Below, one piece after another: positions 42,328 to 50,200 of a stretch of 64,000 bases of DNA. A program made the position numbers and the translations under genes. The notes under the pieces were generated by a model, which was given only the letters and a program-made list of their open reading frames with translations, searched no databases and was not told the origin of the DNA. The first letter of the stretch is position 1. Every line of letters starts with the position of its first letter. The stretch is taken from NCBI RefSeq assembly GCF_029211185.1, contig NZ_JARGDO010000002.1:1-64000 (forward strand). The letters are read 5' to 3'. The DNA is from Tessaracoccus caeni. GTDB taxonomy: Bacteria > Actinomycetota > Actinomycetes > Propionibacteriales > Propionibacteriaceae.

Positions 42328-43359
42328 ATGTCACTTCTGAACACCCGCGTAGACGAGCTGGTCGGGAAAGTGCAGCACGCCTTGTCCCAGCGGGACATAG
42401 AGGCAGAGTTCGATCTGCCACCAGAAGCCACCCACCCGGAGGCACACGGCCTCGCCCGGGTGCGCATCGACGACATCGCAATAGACATGCCCCTTGAGGT
42501 CAGAGCGCAGTTGCGCCCATCGACGGTCGATCTTCTTCGCCCTAACCTCACCCCCAACACGCTCGTCGTGTCGGATCACATCACCACGACGGTAGGAGAT
42601 CTGCTCCGCAGGAAGGGGCTGAACTACGCGGACGCCGCCGGAAATGCGTTCATTACAGGCCAGGGCCTCAGGATCCACTTCGAAGGGTTCCGACCCATCC
42701 ATACCGACAGGCAGCCGTCGAGACTCTTCACCAAGGCGAGTCTTCCCGTGCTCTTGGCGGTCCTCACCAGGCCCGCCCTCATCCATGCGCCCGTCAGGGA
42801 GCTGCAATCCCACACCATGGCATCAGTGGGGACTACTCACAGAGTGCGGCGCCAACTACTTACCAGCGGGCTCGAGCGCACACCCCAAGAAGACCCGTCC
42901 GCAAACAACCGCCGACGCTGGCGAAGCCTGTTCGAAGGGTGGGTGGCGGAATTCACGACGGCACGCGAGTCGCTCATCTTGGGCCGGTACACCAGTGAGT
43001 TTGCCGTACGGACGCTGCCGGAACGCCTGGCGGAGATCCCGGTCGTCCTGTCGGGAGAACTTGCCGCCTTTGCGAGAGGAGCCGACATCCGCCCCGCCAC
43101 CGCTGATCTATACCTCGACGCCCCCAACCCCGAGCTGCTCCGTGCGGCCCGGCTTCGCCGCGACCCCCACGGCCCCATCAGCCTCCGGCAGGCCATCTGG
43201 ACCTCAGCGCTCGAGGACATCACCGCCGGACTGCCCGTCCTAGCCCCCTCTCCAGTCGTCTACGCGGACATCGCGAGTATCCTCGATCCCCGCACAGACA
43301 CCGTCGCACGAAACTGGCTCACCAATGACCCGATCCTTCGATCTATCTTCGACGACTGA
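42328..43359 (+). CDS. AbiEi-type antitoxin of a type IV toxin-antitoxin pair
   Basis: A 343-residue protein. A winged-helix-like region is near residues 75-105 (ITTTVGDLLRRKGLNYADAA) and a second helical region near 155-185. The C-terminal half has a pattern seen in AbiEi/AbiEi-like antitoxins, with RYTSEFAVRTLPERLAEIPV and ADLYLDAPNPELLRAARL. In AbiE systems the antitoxin represses transcription and counters the toxin without binding it. It overlaps the nucleotidyltransferase gene by 35 bp. Codon use is less GC-biased than around it, consistent with a mobile module. The name rests on gene pairing as much as on sequence. Confidence 0.65.
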   Translation: MSLLNTRVDELVGKVQHALSQRDIEAEFDLPPEATHPEAHGLARVRIDDIAIDMPLEVRAQLRPSTVDLLRPNLTPNTLVVSDHITTTVGDLLRRKGLNYADAAGNAFITGQGLRIHFEGFRPIHTDRQPSRLFTKASLPVLLAVLTRPALIHAPVRELQSHTMASVGTTHRVRRQLLTSGLERTPQEDPSANNRRRWRSLFEGWVAEFTTARESLILGRYTSEFAVRTLPERLAEIPVVLSGELAAFARGADIRPATADLYLDAPNPELLRAARLRRDPHGPISLRQAIWTSALEDITAGLPVLAPSPVVYADIASILDPRTDTVARNWLTNDPILRSIFDD

Positions 43360-44104
43360 GACCTTCGTCCCGACCGACACCCTGCGCGCGCTCCAGACAC
43401 TGGGGGCGACGACGGGGCTGCACTGGATCCTCATCGGCGCGACTGCGCGCGACCTCGTCGTATACCTACCCCTGGGGCACACGCCGCCACGCATCACGCA
43501 CGATGTGGACATCGTGGTTGCGGCCGAGGGGTTCGACCTTTTCACCCGAGACCTTGTTCCTCGACGCGGCGGTAATCACGCTTTCCAGATAGACGGAGTA
43601 GCGATCGACGTGCTCCCCATCCCGACCGGGCAAGACGCGACAACCATCGAGTTCAGCGACGGAAGCGTCCTCAACACCATCGGAATACCTGAAGCCGCTT
43701 CATCGCCCGAGACCGTCCTCCTTAGGCGAGATCTTGTCCTGGAAGTCGCATCTATCGAGGCCCAGTGCGCGCTCAAGGTACTGGCGTGGCATGACCGCCA
43801 CGTCGACGATCCCAAGGATGCTGTTGACCTCATCGCCCTGCTTGAAGCCGGTTCGGAGGGCCTATACGCCGACGAGACCTGGGATGACCCAGATAGCTTG
43901 ACCGCCACCGACCACGACATCCGCCTGGCCGGCGCCTACCGCTTCGGCCGCAACAGCAGAGCCCTCTTCACCGCCGACCGAGCCTCCGTGATAAGCGACA
44001 TCCTTCTCGCGCCGAGAACCCGGTCGCTTCTACCACAACACGCGAGAAGAGCATCGGCTAACGAACTTCTCCACGCTTACACAAGAGGGTTCCACGAAGG
44101 ATAA
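43325..44104 (+). CDS. Nucleotidyltransferase toxin, AbiEii-like
   Basis: A 259-residue DNA-polymerase-beta-like nucleotidyltransferase. LHWILIGATARDLVVYLPLG is the G[GS]-type entry to the fold with Gly replaced by GAT, and PRITHDVDIVV carries the paired metal-binding Asp residues. A later acidic position appears in GVAIDVLPIP. AbiEii toxins transfer nucleotides to RNA and can block growth during phage infection. The ATG at 43325 lies inside the upstream antitoxin gene, a usual arrangement for these pairs. A strong terminator follows the stop. Confidence 0.75.
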   Translation: MTRSFDLSSTTETFVPTDTLRALQTLGATTGLHWILIGATARDLVVYLPLGHTPPRITHDVDIVVAAEGFDLFTRDLVPRRGGNHAFQIDGVAIDVLPIPTGQDATTIEFSDGSVLNTIGIPEAASSPETVLLRRDLVLEVASIEAQCALKVLAWHDRHVDDPKDAVDLIALLEAGSEGLYADETWDDPDSLTATDHDIRLAGAYRFGRNSRALFTADRASVISDILLAPRTRSLLPQHARRASANELLHAYTRGFHEG

Positions 44105-44123
44105 CCAACCTCTACAGAAAGCG

Positions 44124-44151
44124 AAGAACCCCGGCCTCAGCCGGGGTTCTT
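44124..44151. terminator. Strong bidirectional terminator
   Basis: A perfect 12-bp stem (44124-44135 with 44140-44151, arm AAGAACCCCGGC) has the loop CTCA and ends in TTCTTCC. It separates the plus-strand toxin gene from the minus-strand tRNA and can serve both. Confidence 0.8.
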
Positions 44152-44158
44152 CCGTTTG

Positions 44159-44241
44159 TGCGCGAGAGAGGAGTTGAACCTCCACGCCCTTGCGGGCACC
44201 GGCACCTGAAGCCGGCGCGTCTGCCATTCCGCCACTCGCGC
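44159..44241 (-). tRNA. tRNA-Leu (CAG)
   Basis: An 83-nt cloverleaf on the minus strand with acceptor arms GCGCGAG and CTCGCGC. The anticodon stem-loop is CCGGC-TTCAGGT-GCCGG, giving anticodon CAG. A long variable arm and the TTCAACTC-type T loop fit a class II leucine tRNA. No encoded CCA follows the discriminator base. Confidence 0.95.
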
Positions 44242-44313
44242 ATCGGGCCATCTCTGACCCGGCGATAAACATATCAGGGCGTCGCCGACGACCGCAAACC
44301 GCGACGGCGTCAG

Positions 44314-44937
44314 CTACTCGTCGGCGCTCTTCGCGGCGGCGACGAACGCGCGGACCTTGGCGTGGTCCTTCACTCCAGGCGCGGACTCCACCCCGCTCGA
44401 CACATCCACCCCCCACGGTTGGGCGGCGGCGATGATGGCGGCGACGTTGTCCGGGTTCAATCCCCCGGCCAGCAGCCACTCTCCCTCGGGGGTGCGCCCG
44501 TCGAGCGCCGAGACATCCCACCGCTCACCTGAACCGGGCAGCGGGGCGTCCAGCAGCAGCCGGGTCTCGCCGTAGGCGCCGACGGTGAGGTCGGGATCGG
44601 TGGACAACGACGTCGCCCTCCAGACCCGCCCGTTGAACAAGCCGAGGGCGACCCGGAAGTCGTCGAGCGTGTAGGTGCCGTGCAGCTGTACGACGTCGAC
44701 GCCCAACCGGTTGCCCGTCAGGGCTGCGTCCTCGGCAGGCATGTCGTTGACCACCAACACCGTCTCGACGGCACCCTCCGCAAACCCTTTGACCGCGGCC
44801 ACGATCTCCGACGCTGCCTCCTCAGTCAGCCGCCTCGGGCTGGTCCGGTTCATCACGACGCCCACCGCATCGGCACCGGCTTCCACCGCCACCCTCGCCG
44901 TCTCCACCGTGTCCAACCCGCACACCTTCACGAACAT
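44314..44937 (-). CDS. trpF: Phosphoribosylanthranilate isomerase TrpF
   Basis: A 207-residue TIM-barrel enzyme of tryptophan synthesis, isomerising phosphoribosylanthranilate. KVCGLDTVETARVAVEAGAD carries the catalytic Cys (C6), VVQLHGTYTLDDF follows, and LLAGGLNPDNVAAII with GVDVSSGVESAPGVKD is the phosphate-binding end holding the acidic catalyst. No other trp gene is near. TAGGAT ends 6 nt before the ATG at 44937, so the mRNA is probably leaderless. Confidence 0.93.
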   Translation of the reverse strand: MFVKVCGLDTVETARVAVEAGADAVGVVMNRTSPRRLTEEAASEIVAAVKGFAEGAVETVLVVNDMPAEDAALTGNRLGVDVVQLHGTYTLDDFRVALGLFNGRVWRATSLSTDPDLTVGAYGETRLLLDAPLPGSGERWDVSALDGRTPEGEWLLAGGLNPDNVAAIIAAAQPWGVDVSSGVESAPGVKDHAKVRAFVAAAKSADE

Positions 44938-45019
44938 CCCTGCATCCTACGTGCCCCCTGCCCACCGGGCAGTGCCCGAACTCGTGACCCCAGACCCCCC
45001 ACCACCCCACCCCGACCCC

Positions 45020-45076
45020 CATTCCCGCATTCCCCCATTCCCGCATTCCCGGAAAATCGGCCAGTGGCCGATTTTC
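45020..45076. repeat. Short CATTCCCGC repeats and a 25-bp palindrome of the AAAATCGGCCA family
   Basis: Four degenerate copies of CATTCCCGC (about 45020-45051) run into a perfect palindrome at 45052-45076, with arms GAAAATCGGCCA around one G. The rest of the spacer 44938-45167 holds one decayed relative (GCGCAAAAGTGGCCAGAAC) and no gene. Confidence 0.7.
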
Positions 45077-45167
45077 GGCATCAGACGGCGCAAAAGTGGC
45101 CAGAACCCCCGGCGACGGAGGCTGGCGGGGCGTCGACCATCGCCTAACACCCAAGAGACGAGCAGTC

Positions 45168-45201
45168 TTGATGCTGCGAAATGTAGCAGTTATGCTACAT
45201 T
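45168..45201 (+). promoter_or_regulatory. Promoter and overlapping operator of the ABC/XRE operon
   Basis: TTGATG (45168-45173), a 17-bp spacer and TATGCT (45191-45196) form a good promoter. The perfect dyad AATGTAGCA (45180-45188) and TGCTACATT (45193-45201) covers the -10 box. The XRE protein encoded at the end of the operon is a candidate repressor. Confidence 0.65.
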
Positions 45202-45233
45202 CTATCGTCTTGACGCTACCCCAAGGAGGAGCC

Positions 45234-46115
45234 TTGACCGCGATCAGAGCAGCCGGCATCCGCAAGACTTACGGCGACACGACGGTCCTGGACGGGATCG
45301 ACGTCGCTCTCCAGCCCGGTCAGGCCGTCGCCCTTCTGGGGCCTAACGGCGCGGGCAAGACCACCACCGTCGAGATCCTGATGGGCTTCGTCGACCGCGA
45401 CGGCGGCACCGTCGAGGTGCTCGGGGTCGATCCGGCGTCCCAGCGCGGCGATTCCTGGCGCTCCCGCGTCGGCATGGTCGTGCAGCAGGGACGCGACCGG
45501 CCCAAATGGCGCGTCCACGAGTTCCTGCGTTGGATCCATGCTCACTATCCAGAAGGCCCACGGCTGCGCAGCGTCGACGAGATGCTGGATGCCTTCGAGC
45601 TTCATGAGCACGCCCACAAAACTCTGGTCACGCTTTCGGGTGGCCTCCGACGACGGCTCGATCTGGCCGCCGCTCTCATCGCACGTCCCGATCTGCTCGT
45701 CCTCGATGAGCCTACGACGGGCCTCGACCCCGTTGCCAAGCGGGCCGTGCACGACATCGTGGCCGACCAGATCGACACCGGCACTGCACTCCTGCTCACC
45801 ACTCACGATCTCGCCGAGGCCGACCGCCTGGCGGGCCGCATCCTGATCCTCAACCGCGGCACGATCGTCGCCGAGGGCTCGCCCGACCAGCTGCGCCGTC
45901 AGGTGGAGAGCAACGTCGAGATCACGTGGAACGCCGACGGAGCGCACCACGTTCACGTCACGACGGCGCCTGAGGCCTTCGTGCGCGACCTTCTCCGCGA
46001 CGACGTCACCGGCTTGGAGGTGCGTCGCACCAGCCTGGAAGATGCCTATCTCGCCCTGGTCGACCCCAACCCCGATTCCCACAAGAACCTGATCGACGAG
46101 GAGGCATCACGATGA
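45234..46115 (+). CDS. ABC-2-type transporter ATP-binding protein
   Basis: A 293-residue ATPase. It has Walker A GPNGAGKTTTVEI, signature LSGGLRRRLDLAAALI, Walker B LLVLDEPTTGLDP and switch LLTTHDLAEADRL, with a C-terminal tail as in drug-export ATPases. The TTG at 45234 is chosen because AAGGAGGAG lies 5 nt upstream and the protein proper begins there. It is first in an operon with an ABC-2 permease and an XRE regulator, joined by 4-bp overlaps. A promoter with overlapping dyad precedes it. Confidence 0.9.
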   Translation: MTAIRAAGIRKTYGDTTVLDGIDVALQPGQAVALLGPNGAGKTTTVEILMGFVDRDGGTVEVLGVDPASQRGDSWRSRVGMVVQQGRDRPKWRVHEFLRWIHAHYPEGPRLRSVDEMLDAFELHEHAHKTLVTLSGGLRRRLDLAAALIARPDLLVLDEPTTGLDPVAKRAVHDIVADQIDTGTALLLTTHDLAEADRLAGRILILNRGTIVAEGSPDQLRRQVESNVEITWNADGAHHVHVTTAPEAFVRDLLRDDVTGLEVRRTSLEDAYLALVDPNPDSHKNLIDEEASR

Positions 46116-46960
46116 GCAGCACCCCCTGGCTCCGCGCCGGTTGGCTACAGGCCAAGACCGAGCTCCGGATCAACTTCCTCACCCCGTCGTTCCTCGCCAC
46201 GGTGATTGGACCTATCATCTCGGTCGTGGTGGTGTGGTTCGTGCTGGGCAGCACCAACTACGACGCGACCGACATCCTCGGCGCGGCCTTCGCCCTGGCC
46301 GGCATGCTCGGCGTCTCGGGGGCCATGGCAGCATTCGGTGTGATGAGCGAGATGTATACCGAACGCACCGAGGGCACCCTGTTGCGCCTCAGGATGGTGC
46401 CTGACGGCATCCGGTCCTGGGTCTTCGGCAAGACGCTCTCCGTCGGCTTGTACATGCTGTTCACCGCGGGCGTGATGGCCGCAGGCACCTTCATCGCCTT
46501 CCCCTCGCTGATTCCGGCCTCCGTCCTGCAGGTCGCGGCCCTCGTCGCGGTGCTCCTGGCGTCGTACTTCGTCTTCCTTCCTCTGGGCATCATGGCCGGA
46601 ACCCTGACGCGAACCACCGCCGGATTGACGATCGCGATGCTGGTCTTCTTCGCCCTCTATGCGGCCAGCGGCACCGTCTTCCCCATCACCTACTACCCCG
46701 AAGCACTGCAGTGGGTGGTCGGAGCGACGCCGTTCTACTGGAGCGCGCACATCGCGCGCTGGGCGCTGCTGCCTGCCGAGGCGGGAACCGCCGAACTGCT
46801 GGGCACCTTCCAGCCCCTCCTGGGCCTGGGCGTGATGACGGCGTGGGCCATCGTCGCCTACGCCCTGGCACCGCGGGTGCTGCGACGGGGCATCCGCCGC
46901 GAAACCGTAGGCGCGCTGATGGCCGCCCGCGATCGCCTGGCCGCCCAGGGGTACGCGTGA
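46112..46960 (+). CDS. ABC-2-type permease
   Basis: A 282-residue protein with six membrane segments and the ABC-2 pattern: EMYTERTEGTLLRLRMVPDG in the first cytoplasmic loop and LTIAMLVFFALYAASGTVFP near the C-terminus. It overlaps the ATPase gene by 4 bp and the XRE gene by 4 bp. The complex is probably an exporter; substrate unknown. Confidence 0.88.
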   Translation: MSSTPWLRAGWLQAKTELRINFLTPSFLATVIGPIISVVVVWFVLGSTNYDATDILGAAFALAGMLGVSGAMAAFGVMSEMYTERTEGTLLRLRMVPDGIRSWVFGKTLSVGLYMLFTAGVMAAGTFIAFPSLIPASVLQVAALVAVLLASYFVFLPLGIMAGTLTRTTAGLTIAMLVFFALYAASGTVFPITYYPEALQWVVGATPFYWSAHIARWALLPAEAGTAELLGTFQPLLGLGVMTAWAIVAYALAPRVLRRGIRRETVGALMAARDRLAAQGYA

Positions 46961-47190
46961 GCCCGAAGCCCGACGAGCAGGTCCGCAATCGGCTGGCGGT
47001 GCTCCGGGCCGATCGCGGGGTGTCTCGTCGTCAGCTGGCCGAGGCGCTGGGCATTCACTACCAGACGATGGGCTATCTGGAGCGCGGCGAGTTCGCGCCG
47101 TCGCTGCACCTGGCGCTGCGGATCGCGCGCTACTTCGACGTGCCCGTGGAGTCGGTGTTCAGCCTCGACGACTTCCCGCCCCTCCGCTGA
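46957..47190 (+). CDS. Small XRE-family regulator (YozG/Cro-like)
   Basis: A 77-residue HTH protein with RNRLAVLRADRGVSRRQLAE, then GIHYQTMGYLERGEFAPSLH and FDVPVESVFSLDDFPPL. These match the short Cro-like regulators often encoded with ABC-2 exporters. The GTG at 46957 overlaps the permease stop (GTGA). It probably represses its own operon through the dyad at 45180-45201. Confidence 0.85.
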   Translation: MSPKPDEQVRNRLAVLRADRGVSRRQLAEALGIHYQTMGYLERGEFAPSLHLALRIARYFDVPVESVFSLDDFPPLR

Positions 47191-47256
47191 CGCCCCCCAA
47201 CCCGTCTGCCCGGCTCCGCACCCAGGTTCTGGCCGATTCTTCAGCCCAGACACCGC

Positions 47257-47320
47257 AAAATCGGCCAATGGCCCATTTTTCGGTGTCTAGTCAGGAAAAT
47301 CGGCCAATGGCCGATTTTCC
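47257..47320. repeat. Two palindromes of the AAAATCGGCCA family
   Basis: 47257-47279 has arms AAAATCGGCCA with one mismatch. 47294-47320 is a perfect 27-bp palindrome with arms GGAAAATCGGCCA around one A. They lie between the XRE gene and the mshA-mshB fusion, in a 240-bp spacer with no gene. Confidence 0.75.
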
Positions 47321-47418
47321 GGTTTAGACGCCGAAGAACTGACCAAGACCCATCTCAGCCCATAGCGAGATTGGAGTTCCGAGGAGGCCAAAAACCGCGG
47401 AGCCATCATCGATCCGAG

Positions 47419-47424
47419 TAGGTT
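47419..47424 (+). promoter_or_regulatory. -10 box TAGGTT, probable leaderless transcript
   Basis: TAGGTT ends 6 nt before the ATG at 47431. CGGAGC between them is a weak ribosome site at best. Confidence 0.4.
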
Positions 47425-47430
47425 CGGAGC

Positions 47431-49368
47431 ATGAGCCTGCGCATCGCCTTCGTCTGCTTGCACACCTCGCCGCTCGACCGGGCCGGCACCGCCGACGCGG
47501 GCGGCATGAACGTGATGATCCGCGCGCTCGCCCGGGCGCTGGTCCGGGCCGGCCACCGCGTCGAGTTCTTCACCCGGCGCTCTCATCCCGATCAGCCTGC
47601 CACCGAGATCTTCGACGACCTCCTGGTGCTCAACCGGATCGACGCTGGCCCGCCGGCCGTCCTTCCCAAGAGCGAGATCGATCAGTACATCGACGAATTC
47701 CGCACCAACCTTGGCACGCTGCGCGGCTTCGACGTGGTGCACTCGCATCATTGGATGTCCGGCGTGGCCGCGCTCCCGCTGGCGCGCGAGGCCGGCATCC
47801 CCCACGTGATGACCTTCCACTCCGTCGCCGCCCATCCCAATTCGCCGTTGCACGACGGCGAGCCGCCGGAGTCCCCGGCGCGGGTGCCGGGCGAGGTGCT
47901 GTGCGCCGAGCAGTCCGACCTGGTGATCGCGGTGTCCAAGTACGAGGCCGCCGTCACCATCGGCCGCTGCAACGCCGACCCGGAGAAGGTCGCGATCGTG
48001 CGACCCGGCGTCAACACCGAGCTGTTCCGGCCGGCCCTTCGCGAGGAGCAGGGCTGGACACCCGAGCCCGGAATCCGCGCCGGCTACGTCCTCTTCGCCG
48101 CCCGGCTGCAGCCGCTGAAGGCCCCCGACCTGGCCATCCGCACCCTGGCCGAGGTGCCGGAGGCGATCCGCCCAGACCTGGTGATCGTCGGCCAGACCTC
48201 ACCCGACTTCGCCGGCTACGAGGACGAGCTGCACCGCCTGGTCGACGAGCTGGGCCTCACCGAGACGGTGCGCTTCCTGCCCGGTCGCGACCGACCGGAG
48301 CTGGCGAAGGTGATCCGGCACGCCAGCGTGATGCTGGTGCCGTCGTTCTCCGAGACCTTCGGACTGATCGCGCTGGAGGCCTCAGCCTCCGGCGTGCCGG
48401 TGCTCGCGGCCGCTGCCGGCGGCCTCACCGAGGCCATCTGCAACACCCACACCGGGCTGCTCATCCCCACCCGCGATGCCGCCGTCTGGGGCCAGGAGCT
48501 GACCGGTCTCCTGACAGACGACGAGCGGCGCGCACTGATGGGTGCCACCGGTCGCCAGCGGGCCGAGGACATGACTTGGCCGAAGGTGGCGGAGCGCACC
48601 ACCGCCGCCTATCGTCGCGCCATCGGCGCCCGACTGACCCGCCGCGTCTGCTTCGTGCACGCCCACCCCGACGACGAGACCCTCGCCTCCGGCGCGCTGA
48701 TCGCGCATCTCGCCGACGAGGGCATCCACGTCTCGGTCCTCACCGCCACCCGAGGAGAGATGGGCGAGGTCGTTCCCGGCCCGCTGTCCCACCTGCTAGG
48801 CACCATCGAGCTGGAGCATCGTCGAGAGGCCGAACTGGCCGGCGCGCTCAACGTGATCGGTGTGGAGCGCCACGCCTACCTTGGCACGCCCCCGGCGCGG
48901 GCGACGGAGGAACCTCGTCGTTACCGCGACTCCGGAATGACCTGGATCCGAGAGGGCCTGGCGGGCCCCGCCGACGATGCCGATCCCCGCTCGCTCTGCG
49001 CGGCGGATCTCGACGAGGTGATCGCCGACGTCAAGGCCTTCCTGATCGCCGACCGAGCCGAACTCGCGGTGAGCTACGCCGACGACGGCGGCTACGGTCA
49101 CCCCGACCACGTCCGGATGCACCACGCCACCAAGGCCGCCGCCGAGCAGCTGGGCATCCCGTTCGCCGAACTCACCCCCGTCCAGGACGACGGCGTGGTC
49201 TGGTTCGCCCTGGACCGCCTGCTGCCCCGCGTCGCCGAGGCCCTGGGTCACCACCGCACCCAGCTCACCGTGCACGGCTCGTCGCTCACCCACTCGGGCG
49301 GCCAGACCGAGGACATCCTGACCTCCACCGGCCTCCGCGGCACCGGCTTCACCCTCCCCCTCCCCTGA
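47431..49368 (+). CDS. mshA-mshB: MshA-MshB fusion: mycothiol glycosyltransferase and deacetylase in one chain
   Basis: A 645-residue protein. Residues 1-400 are a GT4 glycosyltransferase like MshA, which joins UDP-GlcNAc to inositol 3-phosphate. It has TSPLDRAGTADAGGMNVMIR at the N-terminus, PGVNTELFRP, ARLQPLKAPDL with donor-phosphate residues R225 and K230, and SFSETFGLIALEASASGVPV with E316. Residues 404-645 are an MshB-like PIG-L deacetylase, with zinc-ligand candidates H412 and D415 (HAHPDDETLASG) and H557 (YGHPDH), and TATRGEMGEV. MshB acts two steps later on GlcNAc-inositol. The deacetylase part is shorter than the roughly 300 residues of M. tuberculosis MshB. No stop, frameshift or internal start separates the parts. 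Confidence 0.88.
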   Translation: MSLRIAFVCLHTSPLDRAGTADAGGMNVMIRALARALVRAGHRVEFFTRRSHPDQPATEIFDDLLVLNRIDAGPPAVLPKSEIDQYIDEFRTNLGTLRGFDVVHSHHWMSGVAALPLAREAGIPHVMTFHSVAAHPNSPLHDGEPPESPARVPGEVLCAEQSDLVIAVSKYEAAVTIGRCNADPEKVAIVRPGVNTELFRPALREEQGWTPEPGIRAGYVLFAARLQPLKAPDLAIRTLAEVPEAIRPDLVIVGQTSPDFAGYEDELHRLVDELGLTETVRFLPGRDRPELAKVIRHASVMLVPSFSETFGLIALEASASGVPVLAAAAGGLTEAICNTHTGLLIPTRDAAVWGQELTGLLTDDERRALMGATGRQRAEDMTWPKVAERTTAAYRRAIGARLTRRVCFVHAHPDDETLASGALIAHLADEGIHVSVLTATRGEMGEVVPGPLSHLLGTIELEHRREAELAGALNVIGVERHAYLGTPPARATEEPRRYRDSGMTWIREGLAGPADDADPRSLCAADLDEVIADVKAFLIADRAELAVSYADDGGYGHPDHVRMHHATKAAAEQLGIPFAELTPVQDDGVVWFALDRLLPRVAEALGHHRTQLTVHGSSLTHSGGQTEDILTSTGLRGTGFTLPLP

Positions 49369-49381
49369 CCCCCTCACTCCC

Positions 49382-49524
49382 GGAAAATCGGCCACTGGCC
49401 GATTTTCCCGGGTCGTGTACCGAAAATCGGCCAGTACTTCGACGACGCCGACGACCGCGTACCGGGCGTTGGCCGATTTTCCTGGGTCTTGTACCGAAAA
49501 TCGGCCAGTGGCCGATTTTCGGTA
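49382..49524. repeat. Three palindromes of the AAAATCGGCCA family after mshA-mshB
   Basis: 49382-49408 is a perfect 27-bp palindrome. 49421-49433 and 49469-49482 are the two arms of one palindrome split by 35 bp. 49492-49524 is a perfect 33-bp palindrome, the longest, with arms ending TACCGAAAATCGGCCA. They occupy the spacer between the fusion gene and the histidine phosphatase gene. Confidence 0.8.
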
Positions 49525-49599
49525 TGGCGGGCGGGGAGGTTCAAGGAAGAGGGAGGCGGGGGACGCAAGGGGTGCGCGGAGTACTGCGGCGCCACCCGA

Positions 49600-49605
49600 T
49601 AGCCT
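49600..49605 (+). promoter_or_regulatory. -10 box TAGCCT, probable leaderless transcript
   Basis: TAGCCT ends 7 nt before the ATG at 49613. Confidence 0.35.
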
Positions 49606-49612
49606 GGGAGTC

Positions 49613-50200
49613 ATGCGCCTCATCCTCATCCGTCACGGACAGACCCAGAGCAACGTCAACAGGGAGCTCGACACCGCCTACCCGGGGGCACCGCTCGATG
49701 AGACGGGCCTGACGCAGGCGGAGAAGCTGGTCGAGCGGATCGCGCATGAGCCCATCGAGGCGGTCTACGCATCGACGCTGACCCGGGCGCAGCAGACCGC
49801 CGCCCCGCTGGCTGCCGCACGCGGTCTGGAGGTGCAGGTGGTCGACGGGCTCCAGGAGATCGCCGCCGGCGTCGACGAGATGAGCACCAACTGGCGCCCG
49901 TACATCGAGATGCTGTTCTCGTGGGCGCCGGACAATCTCGACGTCGGCATGGAAGGCGGCGAGACGGCCCGCCAGTTCATCGAGCGCTACACCAGAGCTA
50001 TCGCCCAGATCGAGTCCGCGGGCCACGAGTGCGCCGCCCTGGTCAGCCACGGCGCCGCACTACGCGTCTGGGGTCTCACCTGTGTCCCGACGATCGACCA
50101 GTCCATCGCTCAGCCGCTGCCCAACACCAACTGGATCGTGATGAACGGTTCCCTTGCCGATGGCTGGACCATCGAGCAGTGGGGCGACCACACCCTCTGA
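49613..50200 (+). CDS. Histidine phosphatase (phosphoglycerate mutase superfamily)
   Basis: A 195-residue phosphatase with LILIRHGQTQSNVNRELDTA at the N-terminus (catalytic RHG), TRAQQTAAPLAA, and a second His in ALVSHGAALRVW. An Asp/Glu-rich stretch near 95-115, DNLDVGMEGGETARQF, fits the GpmB/CobC-like group. The ATG at 49613 follows TAGCCT. It is the first gene after mshA-mshB, 245 bp on. The step between MshA and MshB removes the inositol 3-phosphate, and a phosphatase of this family would fit. That is inference from position. Confidence 0.8.
   Translation: MRLILIRHGQTQSNVNRELDTAYPGAPLDETGLTQAEKLVERIAHEPIEAVYASTLTRAQQTAAPLAAARGLEVQVVDGLQEIAAGVDEMSTNWRPYIEMLFSWAPDNLDVGMEGGETARQFIERYTRAIAQIESAGHECAALVSHGAALRVWGLTCVPTIDQSIAQPLPNTNWIVMNGSLADGWTIEQWGDHTL

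Noticed and set aside
42232-44241. A genomic island inserted at the tRNA-Leu 3' end carrying the AbiE pair
   Set aside because: No copy of the tRNA 3' end is visible near 42232-42327, and no integrase is present. The position beside the tRNA remains only suggestive.
45052-49524. A CRISPR array made of the AAAATCGGCCA palindromes
   Set aside because: Copies are unevenly spaced over 4.5 kb with genes between, spacers are not uniform, and no cas gene is present.
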